Below are positions 27,689 to 37,782 of a stretch of 64,000 bases of DNA, piece after piece. The translations under genes were made by a program, and so were the position numbers. Positions within the stretch are counted from its first letter, which is position 1. The number at the start of each line of letters is the position of its first letter. The stretch covers positions 62,001 to 126,000 of the forward strand of contig NZ_JAHNZT010000013.1 of assembly GCF_019039035.1 (NCBI RefSeq). Reading direction: 5' to 3'. The stretch comes from Citreicoccus inhibens. Its GTDB lineage: Bacteria > Myxococcota > Myxococcia > Myxococcales > Myxococcaceae. The notes beneath the pieces are model-generated. The model was not told the DNA's origin. It saw only the letters and a program-made list of their open reading frames with translations, and did no database searches.

Positions 27689-27728
27689 GCGGACGCGGGG
27701 GCCGGTCACTCCGGCCTCCTTCGTCCGC
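27689..27728. terminator. bidirectional terminator between carB and infC
   Basis: Outer stem GCGGACG (27689-27695) with CGTCCGC (27722-27728), inner stem GGCCGG (27700-27705) with CCGGCC (27711-27716), extended by a few further pairs. The result is a nearly continuous stem of about 16 bp with a 5-base loop, just after the carB stop. The infC stop lies about 135 bases away on the opposite strand, so it may serve both genes. Confidence 0.6.
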
Positions 27729-27863
27729 GGGAGGTCGCCGCCGGGTACGGCTCCGGTGGAGTCCTGGGGGGAAGTGCTGCGGCGGCGGGGAGGGGCGTGC
27801 CCGTCTTCGGGCTCCCGTCTTCAGGCTCCTGAACGGAGCCTCCCCGCCGCGCTGCGGCTCCGG

Positions 27864-28559
<696 letters not shown>

Positions 28560-28570
28560 GTGACCATCCT

Positions 28571-28614
28571 CCGAAATGGGTTTCGGGCCTGCGCTTCAAA
28601 GGTGTGACAGGCCC
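28571..28614 (-). promoter_or_regulatory. infC leader: two hairpins next to and overlapping the ribosome site
   Basis: Read on the minus strand, GGGCCTG (28614-28608) pairs with CAGGCCC (28591-28585) over a 16-base loop. Next, CCGAAA (28586-28581) pairs with TTTCGG (28576-28571) over a CCCA tetraloop. The last GG of the second hairpin belongs to the GGAGG ribosome site, and the two hairpins share bases 28585-28586, so both cannot be complete at once. This suggests translational control of infC. The mechanism is inferred. Confidence 0.5.
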
Positions 28615-28695
28615 ACGCGCTACGACAGGGAGTCCGCCGTGAAAGTGGGGCGACCCTCCCGTCAGCCGCTCCGCCTGGCAGGACGCTGTCGCCTT

Positions 28696-28711
28696 TTCGA
28701 GTGGACTCGAA
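28696..28711. promoter_or_regulatory. 16-bp operator-like palindrome
   Basis: TTCGAGT-GG-ACTCGAA, arms of 7 bp, perfect except for the two central bases. It lies about 140 bases upstream of infC and 340 upstream of the rightward gene. The symmetry fits a dimeric regulator site. No regulator is encoded next to it. Confidence 0.4.
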
Positions 28712-28746
28712 TGCCCCGCTCGCTCACCTGGCGGGACGAGGGGCAT
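28711..28746. repeat. inverted repeat adjoining the palindrome
   Basis: ATGCCCC (28711-28717) and GGGGCAT (28740-28746) form a perfect 7-bp stem. An alternative inner pairing is CCCGC/GCGGG (28715-28719 with 28731-28735). It directly abuts the 16-bp palindrome. It could be a terminator, part of the infC leader or an untranslated RNA element. Confidence 0.35.
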
Positions 28747-29051
28747 ACCACCGACTTCGGTTCGTGGGGGAACCGTGCGTCGGAAAGTAATGCACTCGTC
28801 GGGTTCTCGCCACGGAACCACCGAGCGAGCAGACGGCCCGTGTGGGGCGGCATCCGAGCGGCCGGGCCCTGTCTCCCAGGCGACAAGGCCCGGGGGGGCC
28901 CTGCGTCGCGAGGGAGGCGGTGTGGGTTCTTGGACGCCGGGAGGGCGGTGGCGCGTCGCGGAGCGGACACCCCAGGGGGAGGTTTCGGGGGACCACTGGG
29001 GCCGGCGGGTGAGGCGCCGCATGTCTTCCCAGGGGTCGGAGCGGGGCGGGG

Positions 29052-30905
29052 ATGCGCGCAACGGTGCTGGGCGTGGTCGTACTGCTGGCGGGACTGGTCG
29101 CGCGCGCGGAGCCCCAGGTCTATGCCGAGAGCCTGATGGTGAAGGTCCGTCCCGACACCGCGCCCCATGCGGGGAGCGCGGTGCAGCTCATGGCGGCGCG
29201 CAACGAGGCCGTGAGCTTCCAGGTCATCGTGCACGGCGGGGACACGGGCGCGAGCGCGGTCACCGCCCGTTGCGCGGGGCTGGACGGCCCGACACACCTG
29301 GGAGGTCGGCAGCTCACGCTCTACCGGGAGGGGTATCTGGAGGTGACGGCGCCGTCGGGGGGGCCGGGTGGGGTGGGCTCGTGGCCGGATGCGCTGGTCC
29401 CCGACGTGGACGAAGTCTCCGGTGAGCCTCGGCGGGCGTTTCCGTTCGACGTGCCTCGGGGCGAGGCGCGGGGCATCTGGGTGGACCTGCTCGTGCCGGA
29501 GGATGCGCCGCCCGGGAGCTATCAGGGCACCGTGGAGGTGCGGGACGCGGAGCGGGCGCTGGGCTCGGTCTCCGTGGCGCTCACGGTGGTGGACGTGGTG
29601 CTGCCCAGCACGCCCCAGTACGCCACGGCCTTCGGGATGGAGCCGGACCTCGTCTGCGAGGCGCACACGGGGCGCAAGGACTGTGGCAGCGATGACGCTC
29701 GCGCCAACCTGGTGGGCCTCTATGCGCGGCTGGCGTTGGATCATCGCCTCACGCTGTCGGACGTGTTCGTCATCCAGCCCGCGGGCGGGTGGTGGGATCG
29801 GTTCGATGCGGTGTACGGGCCGCTGCTCGATGGCACCGCGGCCACCCGCTTGAAGGGCGCGCGGATGACGAGCGCCCAGTACATGGGGCCCCTGGAGGAC
29901 AGCGCGCTGGCCGCGTTCGTGGAGCACTTCACCGCGCGGGGATGGATTGATCGCGCGTACGACTACACGGCGGACGAGCCGCCGCTGTTCAGCACCTACG
30001 ATGCGCTGCGCGCTCGCGCGGCCGTGCTCCAGCGTTCCGCGCCGGGGCTGGTGCGCATGGTCACCACCAGTCTGCCGAAGGCCCAGGCGAACGGGGTCGA
30101 GGACTTGATCGGGCGCATCTCGGTGCTGATCCAACTCATGTCCTCGAATGCCCCCGCCGACGCGGGCGTCGAGCGGCCGGCCTATGACACGTTCCTCACG
30201 CGGCCCGGCACGTCCCTGTGGCTGTACCAGAGCTGCTCCAGCCATGGCTGCGTGGGCGGGATGCCGGCGGACAAGCACTGGCCCTCGTACATGGTGGACC
30301 ACCCGGCGGCGCTCAACCGCGCCATGCCATGGGTGGTGTTCCTCCAGCATGCCTCGGGCGAGTCGTACTACGAGACGACGGCGCGCCTGGTCAACGCGTG
30401 GACCGACCAGAGCTTCTATGGCGGGAATGGAGACGGGACGCTGTTCTATCCCGGGACGCCTGAGCGCATCGGCGGCACCACCCACGTGCCCTTGCCGAGC
30501 CTCCGCCTCAAGCTGCTGCGCGCGGGCGTGCAGGACTACGAGTGGCTGATGCGCGTGGCGGAGGCGGGAGACCCGGACTTCGCGGCGCAGGTGGCGCGCG
30601 AGCTGGTACCCGCCGCGGATCAGATCACGTTGGATGGCGATGCCTTCGAGCGCGCCCGCGAGCGCCTCATCGCGCGCTCGCTGGAGCTGGGGCCTGGAGG
30701 ACCGAGGCAGGAGTCCATCTGGTCCACCGACCGAGGCTTCTCGGAGACCACGGGCTGCGGCTGCGGGGAGACGTCACCGGGCACCGCGCTGACGGCCTGT
30801 GGCGCGGGGCTCGTCTGGGCGCTGCTGCGTCGTCGCCGGCGGCTCCAGCGCAGCCTCCAGAGCGAGCTGTCGAAGCGCGCCCGAGGGGCGCCGCGTCGTC
30901 CGTGA
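29052..30905 (+). CDS. DUF4091 glycoside-hydrolase-like surface protein with MYXO-CTERM tail
   Basis: 617 residues. A signal peptide (to about residue 19) is followed by beta-sandwich sequence (20-190) and a DUF4091-type catalytic-like domain (about 195-540), distantly related to GH123-like enzymes. Acidic residues lie in the D-Y-T-A-D-E-P motif (about 305-311). The tail (about 569-600) has the MYXO-CTERM pattern: T-G-C-G-C-G, a short hydrophobic helix, then R-R-R-R. Such tails mark myxosortase-processed, cell-surface lipoprotein-like proteins. An additional basic stretch of about 20 residues follows the Arg cluster, longer than usual. The substrate is unknown; a polysaccharide is likely. Confidence 0.82.
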   Translation: MRATVLGVVVLLAGLVARAEPQVYAESLMVKVRPDTAPHAGSAVQLMAARNEAVSFQVIVHGGDTGASAVTARCAGLDGPTHLGGRQLTLYREGYLEVTAPSGGPGGVGSWPDALVPDVDEVSGEPRRAFPFDVPRGEARGIWVDLLVPEDAPPGSYQGTVEVRDAERALGSVSVALTVVDVVLPSTPQYATAFGMEPDLVCEAHTGRKDCGSDDARANLVGLYARLALDHRLTLSDVFVIQPAGGWWDRFDAVYGPLLDGTAATRLKGARMTSAQYMGPLEDSALAAFVEHFTARGWIDRAYDYTADEPPLFSTYDALRARAAVLQRSAPGLVRMVTTSLPKAQANGVEDLIGRISVLIQLMSSNAPADAGVERPAYDTFLTRPGTSLWLYQSCSSHGCVGGMPADKHWPSYMVDHPAALNRAMPWVVFLQHASGESYYETTARLVNAWTDQSFYGGNGDGTLFYPGTPERIGGTTHVPLPSLRLKLLRAGVQDYEWLMRVAEAGDPDFAAQVARELVPAADQITLDGDAFERARERLIARSLELGPGGPRQESIWSTDRGFSETTGCGCGETSPGTALTACGAGLVWALLRRRRRLQRSLQSELSKRARGAPRRP

Positions 30906-30919
30906 GCCTCCGCGGGGGG

Positions 30920-32299
30920 CTACGAAGAGGTGACGCCCGCGACCAGATAGAACCGCAGCTCGCCGGAGTTGACGCCGTAGGCCACGTCCACGCCCACGAG
31001 GGGCAGCACCACGTTGCGCAGATACAGACGCAGGCCCGCGCCCACGCCCTGCGCGAGCGTGGCTCCGTCGAGCCCCGCCTTCGCGTCCGGCAGGTACCCG
31101 CGCACCACGCGCCCCGTGACGTCGCGCAGCTGGCGATCCTCGGGAATCGAGCGCCAGAGCATCAAGCCCGTGTCCGAGAACCCCACGCCGCGGAACGCCA
31201 GCGAGCGGATGGTGAAGAGGGGGAAGTGGTACTCGGCGGTGAAGGACAGGCGGGTGTCGCCTCGGAACTGTCGATGCAGGAAGCCCCGCAGCGAGTTGCC
31301 TCCCAGCACCAGCTCCTGCTGGAAGGGCAGGTCCGTGCCCAGCGCCGCCTCCGCGCGCAGCACGAGGTTGTGCTCCTCGAAGAACCGCAGGCCGTGTCGG
31401 TACAGCAAACCGAACTTCCGATACTGGAACTCGCTCCACACGCTGGGGCTCGACAGCTCGTAGGAGGCCTCCAGGTTCAGGCCCTCCATCACCGCGTGCA
31501 GGGTCTGCCGGGTGTCGATTCCCACCATCAGCCGCAGTGACGTGTCCCGCTGGGAGGGGCCGGGCTCGAAGGCGGGCTCGGTCACGGGCGTGTCCTGGCT
31601 CGGCGGTCGCGCGTCGATCAACATCAGCCGGTACTTCGCCGCCGCTCGCACGCGCTCGAACAGCATCACGCCCAGCTCCCCCGCGATGGAGGCCGAGTTG
31701 AGTCGCGTGCGGCGCGCCACCTCGGGCGAGGACTGGGTCGCGCCCGGGCGGTACTCCTCCACGCGGTCGCTGCGAAGTTGTCCTTCCAGGCTCAACTTGA
31801 GCTGCGGCAGGCCGAACAGGTTGGGATCCAGATAGCCCATGAACAGGCCGCTCTCGGCCGTGCTCACCTGCGCCGCCACCGCGAACTTCTTGCTGCGCCC
31901 CCACAGGTTGTTCTCCGCGTAGAGCACGCCGCCGCCCACGTTGGAGGAGGACAGCGCGAAGGTGGGCGCGATGACCCACGAGGCCTTGTCCTCCACCTCC
32001 AGCACCAGCCGGACGCGGCCATCGGCCATGGGCTCGGTGCGCACGCGCACGTCCTGGAACAGGCCCGTGGCGGTGAGCCTTCGCTCGACCTTGAGGAGGT
32101 CCGCCTGGGTGAGCGCGTCGCCCTCGTCCACGCGCGCATAGCCTTGGATGGTCGCGGCCGTCGTGCGGCCCGTCTCGTTCACGACGACCTCGCCCACCAC
32201 TTGGGTGGGTTCGGGGTCGACCTCTTGTGCTCGCGCGGCCTGGCCCCACAGCAGGGCCATGGCTCCGACGAACACGGCTGCCACGACGCTTCGGCTCAT
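30920..32299 (-). CDS. Omp85/TamA-like outer-membrane protein
   Basis: 459 residues: a signal peptide (ending AARAQ), one POTRA-like domain at about 30-105 (I-Q-G-Y-A-R-V then L-F-Q-D-V-R-V), and a C-terminal 16-strand-type barrel. The conserved loop motif L-R-G-F lies near residue 315, as in BamA/TamA surface-antigen (D15) domains. Only one POTRA is present, against five in BamA and three in TamA, so this is a short member with uncertain role in protein insertion or lipid traffic. I chose the ATG 39 codons inside the open frame, at the signal peptide, with GAGGTGTG upstream. The plsC-type gene ends 61 bases upstream on the same strand. Confidence 0.82.
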   Translation of the reverse strand: MSRSVVAAVFVGAMALLWGQAARAQEVDPEPTQVVGEVVVNETGRTTAATIQGYARVDEGDALTQADLLKVERRLTATGLFQDVRVRTEPMADGRVRLVLEVEDKASWVIAPTFALSSSNVGGGVLYAENNLWGRSKKFAVAAQVSTAESGLFMGYLDPNLFGLPQLKLSLEGQLRSDRVEEYRPGATQSSPEVARRTRLNSASIAGELGVMLFERVRAAAKYRLMLIDARPPSQDTPVTEPAFEPGPSQRDTSLRLMVGIDTRQTLHAVMEGLNLEASYELSSPSVWSEFQYRKFGLLYRHGLRFFEEHNLVLRAEAALGTDLPFQQELVLGGNSLRGFLHRQFRGDTRLSFTAEYHFPLFTIRSLAFRGVGFSDTGLMLWRSIPEDRQLRDVTGRVVRGYLPDAKAGLDGATLAQGVGAGLRLYLRNVVLPLVGVDVAYGVNSGELRFYLVAGVTSS

Positions 32300-32360
32300 C
32301 ACACCTCGCACGCGCGCGCAGTCATAGCGCAATCCTGGCTGCGCGCGATGGGGCAGGGAC

Positions 32361-33158
32361 TCAGTGGGGGGGCTCGGTCTCCACCATCCGCGCTTTCTCC
32401 GCGATGATTCGCTCACGGACCGCGTCCCGCAGCGCGTGGACGTCTCCCTGGAAGGCCGCGGGGTCCACCGGGGACAGGACGCGCACCTGACAGCGGGCCG
32501 GGGTGCGCATCACCAGCCCGTGCTTCGGCAAGGTGCGCGCGGTGCCCGTCACGACGATGGGGATGACGGGGCAGCCTTGCTGCACCGCGAGCGTGAACGC
32601 GCCATCCTTGAAGGCCTTCACGTTTCCATCCGCGGAGCGCGTGCCCTCGGGGAACATGAGGATGGGGACGCCGCGCAGAAGCCACGCCTCGCACTGCGCC
32701 ATCATGCGCCCGATGCTCTCCTTGTCGCCTCGCACGAGCGGCACGTAGCGGTTGAGGCGCATGTTCCAACCGATGAACGGCAGCTTGAAGTTCTCCGCCT
32801 TGGAGACCCACTTGAAGGGGCGATAGAGGCCGAAGAGCACCAGCACGTCCCCGAGGGACTCGTGGTTGGCCACGAGCACCGCGGCGCCGCGCCAGGGCAG
32901 GTGCTCGCGCCCCTCGATGCGCAGGCGCCAGAGCGGGTTTACGTACACGTAGAGCTGCGCCCAGAAGCACGAGTACAGGTGCAGCACCCGCCCGTTCCGG
33001 TCGAACGGCAGCGTGACGAGCCACACCAGCACGGCGCCCAGGAAGAGCACGGCGCTGGAGAGCCCGAAGAAGGCCCAGAAGGCGATGGAGAAGAGGAGTC
33101 CGATGGCGCCGCGCACTGTGTCACAGCTCGGCGGATCCGGACCGTAGACGCGCGACAT
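32361..33158 (-). CDS. plsC: 1-acyl-sn-glycerol-3-phosphate acyltransferase
   Basis: 265 residues. Two hydrophobic segments lie near residues 15-50. The acyltransferase motif N-H-E-S-L-G-D (H-x4-D) is at about 97-103 and the acceptor-binding motif F-P-E-G-T-R-S at about 167-173, with V-P-L-V-R-G before and P-V-I-P-I-V after, in normal order. It transfers an acyl chain to lysophosphatidic acid at the inner membrane. I use the ATG where family sequence starts; the frame extends 35 codons upstream. It probably forms a two-gene transcript with the Omp85-like gene. Other PlsC-like specificities (lyso-ornithine lipid) cannot be excluded. Confidence 0.88.
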   Translation of the reverse strand: MSRVYGPDPPSCDTVRGAIGLLFSIAFWAFFGLSSAVLFLGAVLVWLVTLPFDRNGRVLHLYSCFWAQLYVYVNPLWRLRIEGREHLPWRGAAVLVANHESLGDVLVLFGLYRPFKWVSKAENFKLPFIGWNMRLNRYVPLVRGDKESIGRMMAQCEAWLLRGVPILMFPEGTRSADGNVKAFKDGAFTLAVQQGCPVIPIVVTGTARTLPKHGLVMRTPARCQVRVLSPVDPAAFQGDVHALRDAVRERIIAEKARMVETEPPH

Positions 33159-33308
33159 GTCGACCGACACGTCGAAAATGCGTCGAATCCCCGGCGTGCC
33201 GCCCGGTTCGCGTGCCCGCCCGAGGGACGTGGCTGGGCGCGGGGATGGGCACGCGGGGTGCAATCCCGCCCGGCGAACCCTCCCGAACCTTCAAGGAAGG
33301 ACGCACCC

Positions 33309-34274
33309 ATGGCCTCCTCATTCTCGCCGTCGCAGAGCGCCGCCACGCTGTCGGCCATCGCCTATCTCGGACAGTACGAATTCAACTCCTGGCGCTTCGC
33401 CACCATGAACAAGGCGATGGCGGGGACGCTGGGGGGCTCGTGGAGCATCGTCTGGGGCCCCGCGACCGCCGGCCAGGACCTGGCCTACGTGGCCTATGAC
33501 GGTGACAGCACCTACGCGGTGGTGGTGCGTGGCACGCTCGTCACGCGCGTGGAGGATCTCCTCCAGGACAAGACCATTGGGACCCAGGTGGCGCTGCCGT
33601 TCAGCGCGCCGTCCTTCCCCAACGCGCAGATTTCACAGGGCGCCGCCGAGGTCTGGACGAACATCAACAGCATGGACTCGTCGGTGCCGGGCTCGGGGGC
33701 GGGCGGGTTGCTCGCGTTCCTCCAGGGGCTCTCAGGCTCACCCACCGTCCTGGTCACGGGGCACAGCCTGGGGGGGCAGACGGCCTCGGTGCTCGCCGCC
33801 TGGTTCGCGAGCACCTTGAGCGGCGCCACCGTCGTTCCCATCACCGTGGCCGCGCCCACGGCGGGCAACGCCGCCTTCGCCTCCGCGTACGACTCCGTGT
33901 TCGCGTCGAGCGCGCAGCGGCTCTTCAACACGCTCGACGTGGTGCCGATGCTCTGGACGGTGGCGGGGTTGGACACCCTCCTCACGCTCTACTCGGGCGG
34001 CCCCCAGTGCGGCCCCACGTGCTCCGCCGCGGTCAACAGCGCGCTCAACACGCTGCAGAAGGGCGGGGTGACGTACGTGCAGCCGAGCGCCAGCACGAGC
34101 CTGACGGGGTCGCTCTACAGCGAGAGCGGCATCCTCGCCTTCGAGGACGAGGTCCTCGCTCAGCACAGCGCCCTCTACTACATGAGTCTCCTGGGCATTC
34201 CGACCAGCACCATCCAGGTCCTCAACAAGGACTGGGCCCCTCCGAGCACGGCGGCGGTTCGCTCGGTGGCGTGA
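33309..34274 (+). CDS. class 3 lipase-family protein
   Basis: 321 residues with the nucleophile motif G-H-S-L-G-G (about 152-157) and the fungal-lipase (Lipase_3) layout: an oxyanion region V-V-R-G-T (about 72-76), then an Asp following F-N-T-L-D (about 208-212) and a His late in the chain (A-Q-H-S-A-L-Y-Y, near 291). No signal peptide is evident, which is odd for a lipase; it may be cytoplasmic or leave the cell by a signal-free route. An AAGGAAGG ribosome site precedes the ATG. The following desaturase gene is on the same strand but separated by a stem-loop terminator. Confidence 0.82.
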   Translation: MASSFSPSQSAATLSAIAYLGQYEFNSWRFATMNKAMAGTLGGSWSIVWGPATAGQDLAYVAYDGDSTYAVVVRGTLVTRVEDLLQDKTIGTQVALPFSAPSFPNAQISQGAAEVWTNINSMDSSVPGSGAGGLLAFLQGLSGSPTVLVTGHSLGGQTASVLAAWFASTLSGATVVPITVAAPTAGNAAFASAYDSVFASSAQRLFNTLDVVPMLWTVAGLDTLLTLYSGGPQCGPTCSAAVNSALNTLQKGGVTYVQPSASTSLTGSLYSESGILAFEDEVLAQHSALYYMSLLGIPTSTIQVLNKDWAPPSTAAVRSVA

Positions 34275-34287
34275 GTCGAGCGGGCGA

Positions 34288-34315
34288 GGCTTCCCGTTCC
34301 ACCCGACGGGAGGCT
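34288..34315 (+). terminator. terminator after the lipase gene
   Basis: Ten-bp stem (34288-34297 with 34306-34315, two G-T pairs) closing an 8-base loop, 14 bases after the lipase stop. It separates lipase and desaturase transcription units. Confidence 0.5.
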
Positions 34316-34397
34316 ACCGTGCGCGCACCGAGTGCGCCCGGTGGAGGTGGGGCGCGGCTCGAGCCACCCGCGTCCCACTGCTTCGAGGAGTCCCCGC

Positions 34398-35525
34398 ATG
34401 TCTCGCGCCGCACCCGCCTTCGATCTCGCCTCCGTGGACGTGGAGGGCTTTCACCGCGAGGTGAAGGCGCTGCGCGCGGAGATGGAGGCGAACCTGGGCG
34501 AGCCGGATGCGGCGCACCTGCGGAAGATCGAGCGCTGGGGCCGCGCGGCGACGCTCGTGGGACTGGCCACCTGCTGGGTGATGCCCAATCCGCTCAGCGC
34601 CTTCGCGCTCGGGCTGGGGCGCTCCACGCGGTGGCTGCTCATGCACCACGTGGGGCACCGTGGCTATGACCGCGTGCCTGGCGTGGGCACGGCCCGCACG
34701 AGCAAGGGGTTCGCGCGGGGCGTGCGGCGGTATGTCGACTGGCTCGACTGGATGTTGCCGGACGCGTGGGTCTACGAGCACAACGTCCTGCACCACTCGT
34801 TCACGGGTGAAGAGGCCGACCCCGACCTGCTGGAGCGCAACGCCGAGGGCACGCTGCGCAACGCGGAGCGGCCGTTGTGGCTGCGCTACACCCAGCTCGC
34901 GCTGCTCGCCCTGACGTGGCGTGCCAGCTACTACGCCCCCGAGACGCTCGGGTCGCTGCGCCGCAAGGGCCGGCGTGAAGGCGGCGCGCTCACGGGCGCG
35001 GAGCTGCGCGAGCTGTTCACGCGCTGCTACCTGCCATATGCCGCCGTGAACTTCGTGCTGTTGCCGGCGCTGTTCCTGCTGGTGAGCCCCTGGGCCGCGT
35101 TCAGCGTGCTGTGCAACTCGGTGCTCGCGGACATCTTCACCAACCTGCACACCTTCCTCGTGGTGGGGCCCAACCACACGGGCGAGGACCTGTACCGCTT
35201 CGACTCGTCGCCCGCGAACAAGGGTGAGCGCTTCGTGCAGCAGGTGGTCGGCAGCGCGAACTACCGGACGGGCGGGGACCTGAACGACTTCGCCCACCTG
35301 TGGCTGAACTATCAGATCGAGCACCACCTCTGGCCGGACATGCCCATGCTCAAGTATCGCGAGGTGCAGCCCAGGGTGCGCGCCCTCTGCGAGAAATACG
35401 GCATCCCGTACGTGCAAGAGAGCGTGTGGACGCGCGCGAAGAAGATGGTGGCCGTGGTCGTGGGGCAGCGCTCCATGCGGCGCATGGCACCCCCGCTGGC
35501 GCGCGCGGACATCACGGCGGCGTGA
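34398..35525 (+). CDS. fatty acid desaturase family protein
   Basis: 375 residues with the three histidine boxes of membrane di-iron desaturases: H-H-V-G-H (about 84-88), H-N-V-L-H-H (about 129-134) and Q-I-E-H-H-L-W-P (about 311-318). Hydrophobic segments lie near 55-75 and 205-250. The box III Q-x-x-H-H form is typical of front-end or omega-type acyl-lipid desaturases rather than of alkane hydroxylases. It likely introduces a double bond into membrane lipid acyl chains. GAGGAG lies upstream of the ATG. The frame extends 22 codons upstream without a ribosome site. Confidence 0.88.
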   Translation: MSRAAPAFDLASVDVEGFHREVKALRAEMEANLGEPDAAHLRKIERWGRAATLVGLATCWVMPNPLSAFALGLGRSTRWLLMHHVGHRGYDRVPGVGTARTSKGFARGVRRYVDWLDWMLPDAWVYEHNVLHHSFTGEEADPDLLERNAEGTLRNAERPLWLRYTQLALLALTWRASYYAPETLGSLRRKGRREGGALTGAELRELFTRCYLPYAAVNFVLLPALFLLVSPWAAFSVLCNSVLADIFTNLHTFLVVGPNHTGEDLYRFDSSPANKGERFVQQVVGSANYRTGGDLNDFAHLWLNYQIEHHLWPDMPMLKYREVQPRVRALCEKYGIPYVQESVWTRAKKMVAVVVGQRSMRRMAPPLARADITAA

Positions 35526-35532
35526 CGCTCGC

Positions 35533-36036
35533 TCAGGTCGCCACGGCGCCGCGCTTGCGAGCCGGGGCGGCGCGCGCGAGGGTCGCGGGCGGTTGCGTCG
35601 CGGGGTCCTCGTCGTGGCGCACCGCCTGCCCGTCCACCACCTGCACGCCATCCGGGCGGGCGGGGGGCCCCAGGGTCGCGCGCAGCACGCGGTAGCTCTC
35701 CTCCAGCCGCCGATAGAGCGAGTTGAAGGTAATCTGCGCGGTGCCCGGCATGTCCTCGGTATAGGTGAAGTACCAGCGCAGCTCGTCCAGGCGCGAGTAG
35801 AAGTGATCCACCACCGCTGACTCCTGCTCGGTGAGGTGGACGAGCTGGGCGAAGGCGCCATCCGCGTAGCGCGAGGCGATGGTGCCCAGGAGCGGCTCGC
35901 GGCTGCGCAAGCGCGAGAAGAGGAGGAACATCTCATCGCGCCGCGCGTCCAGCCGCCGCATGATGCCAGCGGCATCCATGGCGAGCAGGTTGCGCACGCG
36001 CGCGGTCATCTCATCGGCCTTCCGGCGGCGAGCCAT
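35533..36036 (-). CDS. conserved-looking hypothetical protein, helical
   Basis: 167 residues, mostly alpha-helical with a charged N-terminus (M-A-R-R-R-K) and a basic, low-complexity tail after residue 135. No signal peptide, membrane segment or known motif is visible. Conserved-looking aromatic and charged residues (for example H-F-Y-S-R-L-D-E-L-R-W-Y-F-T-Y near 82-96) suggest a real protein. It is divergent from def, with 38 bases between starts, and convergent with the desaturase, leaving 7 bases between stops. The function is not recognised. Confidence 0.7.
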   Translation of the reverse strand: MARRRKADEMTARVRNLLAMDAAGIMRRLDARRDEMFLLFSRLRSREPLLGTIASRYADGAFAQLVHLTEQESAVVDHFYSRLDELRWYFTYTEDMPGTAQITFNSLYRRLEESYRVLRATLGPPARPDGVQVVDGQAVRHDEDPATQPPATLARAAPARKRGAVAT

Positions 36037-36074
36037 GGACGCGCAGCCTACCGCGCCTGCTACGGTTCGGCGCC

Positions 36075-36686
36075 ATGGTGCTCAAGATTGTGCAAGCAGG
36101 GGAGCCGGTCCTCCGGCAGCCAGCGCGCGACCTGACGGTGGAGGAGATCCGCGGGCCAGACATCCAGCGGCTCATCGCGCTCATGCGGGACACGATGCGC
36201 GACGCGCCCGGCGTGGGGTTGGCCGCGCCTCAGGTGGGCGTGGGCGTGCGGCTGGTGGTCGTGGAGGATCGGGCCGAATACCAGGCGGGCCTGTCCCCCG
36301 CTGAACTGTCCACGCGCGAGCGCACGCCCGTGGGCTTTCACGTGCTCGCCAACCCCCGGCTGTTCGTGGAGGATGCCTCGCCGGTCGAGTTCCACGAGGG
36401 CTGCTTGAGCGTGGCGGGCTTCGCGGCGCTGGTGCCTCGGGCGCGAGGGGTGCGGGTGGAGGCGCTCAACGAACTGGGTGAGCCGGTGACGGTGTGGGCG
36501 CGGGGCTGGTACGCGCGCATCCTTCAGCACGAGTTGGATCACCTGGACGGCACGCTCTACGTGGACCGGATGGAGTCGCGCAGCCTCACCACGCAGGAGA
36601 ACCACCGCCGACACTGGGCGGGCCGCACGACCGCCGAGGTCCGCGCGGCGCTGAAGCTGAGCGAGCGGCCACCCTCCACTCGCTAG
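36075..36686 (+). CDS. def: peptide deformylase
   Basis: 203 residues with all three PDF motifs in order: G-V-G-L-A-A-P-Q (about 46-53), E-G-C-L-S-V (about 113-118) and Q-H-E-L-D-H-L-D-G (about 155-163). The metal ligands Cys and two His plus the catalytic Glu are therefore intact. It removes the formyl group from nascent N-termini at the ribosome. An insertion near residues 65-95 and an extended C-terminal helix make it longer than E. coli Def (169). It is followed by namA after nine bases, probably one transcript. The usual partner fmt is not adjacent. Confidence 0.95.
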   Translation: MVLKIVQAGEPVLRQPARDLTVEEIRGPDIQRLIALMRDTMRDAPGVGLAAPQVGVGVRLVVVEDRAEYQAGLSPAELSTRERTPVGFHVLANPRLFVEDASPVEFHEGCLSVAGFAALVPRARGVRVEALNELGEPVTVWARGWYARILQHELDHLDGTLYVDRMESRSLTTQENHRRHWAGRTTAEVRAALKLSERPPSTR

Positions 36687-36695
36687 GAGAACCGC

Positions 36696-37763
<1,068 letters not shown>

Positions 37764-37782
37764 GGCGAGGTCGGGGCTCGCC
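37764..37782 (+). terminator. terminator after namA
   Basis: Perfect 6-bp stem GGCGAG/CTCGCC with a 7-base G-rich loop, beginning on the base after the namA stop codon. It ends the def-namA unit. Confidence 0.45.

Larger units (their letters stand above)
28560..29051. other. 492-base intergenic region between divergent infC and the DUF4091 gene
   Basis: The only gene-free stretch over 300 bases. It holds the infC leader hairpins, a 16-bp palindrome and a longer inverted repeat (each listed separately). The remaining sequence (about 28750-29050) has open frames on both strands, but none shows a ribosome site with protein-like composition. I found no tRNA, small RNA or riboswitch pattern. Promoters for infC and the rightward gene should lie here but are not obvious. 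Confidence 0.6.

Noticed and set aside
28690-28770. tRNA-like element (a GGTTCG with nearby stems)
   Set aside because: No seven-bp acceptor stem, no D or anticodon arm in the right spacing.
28576-29136. Open frames filling the infC/DUF4091 spacer as genes
   Set aside because: Arg/Gly/Pro-rich composition without ribosome sites or recognisable segments; they overlap the infC leader.
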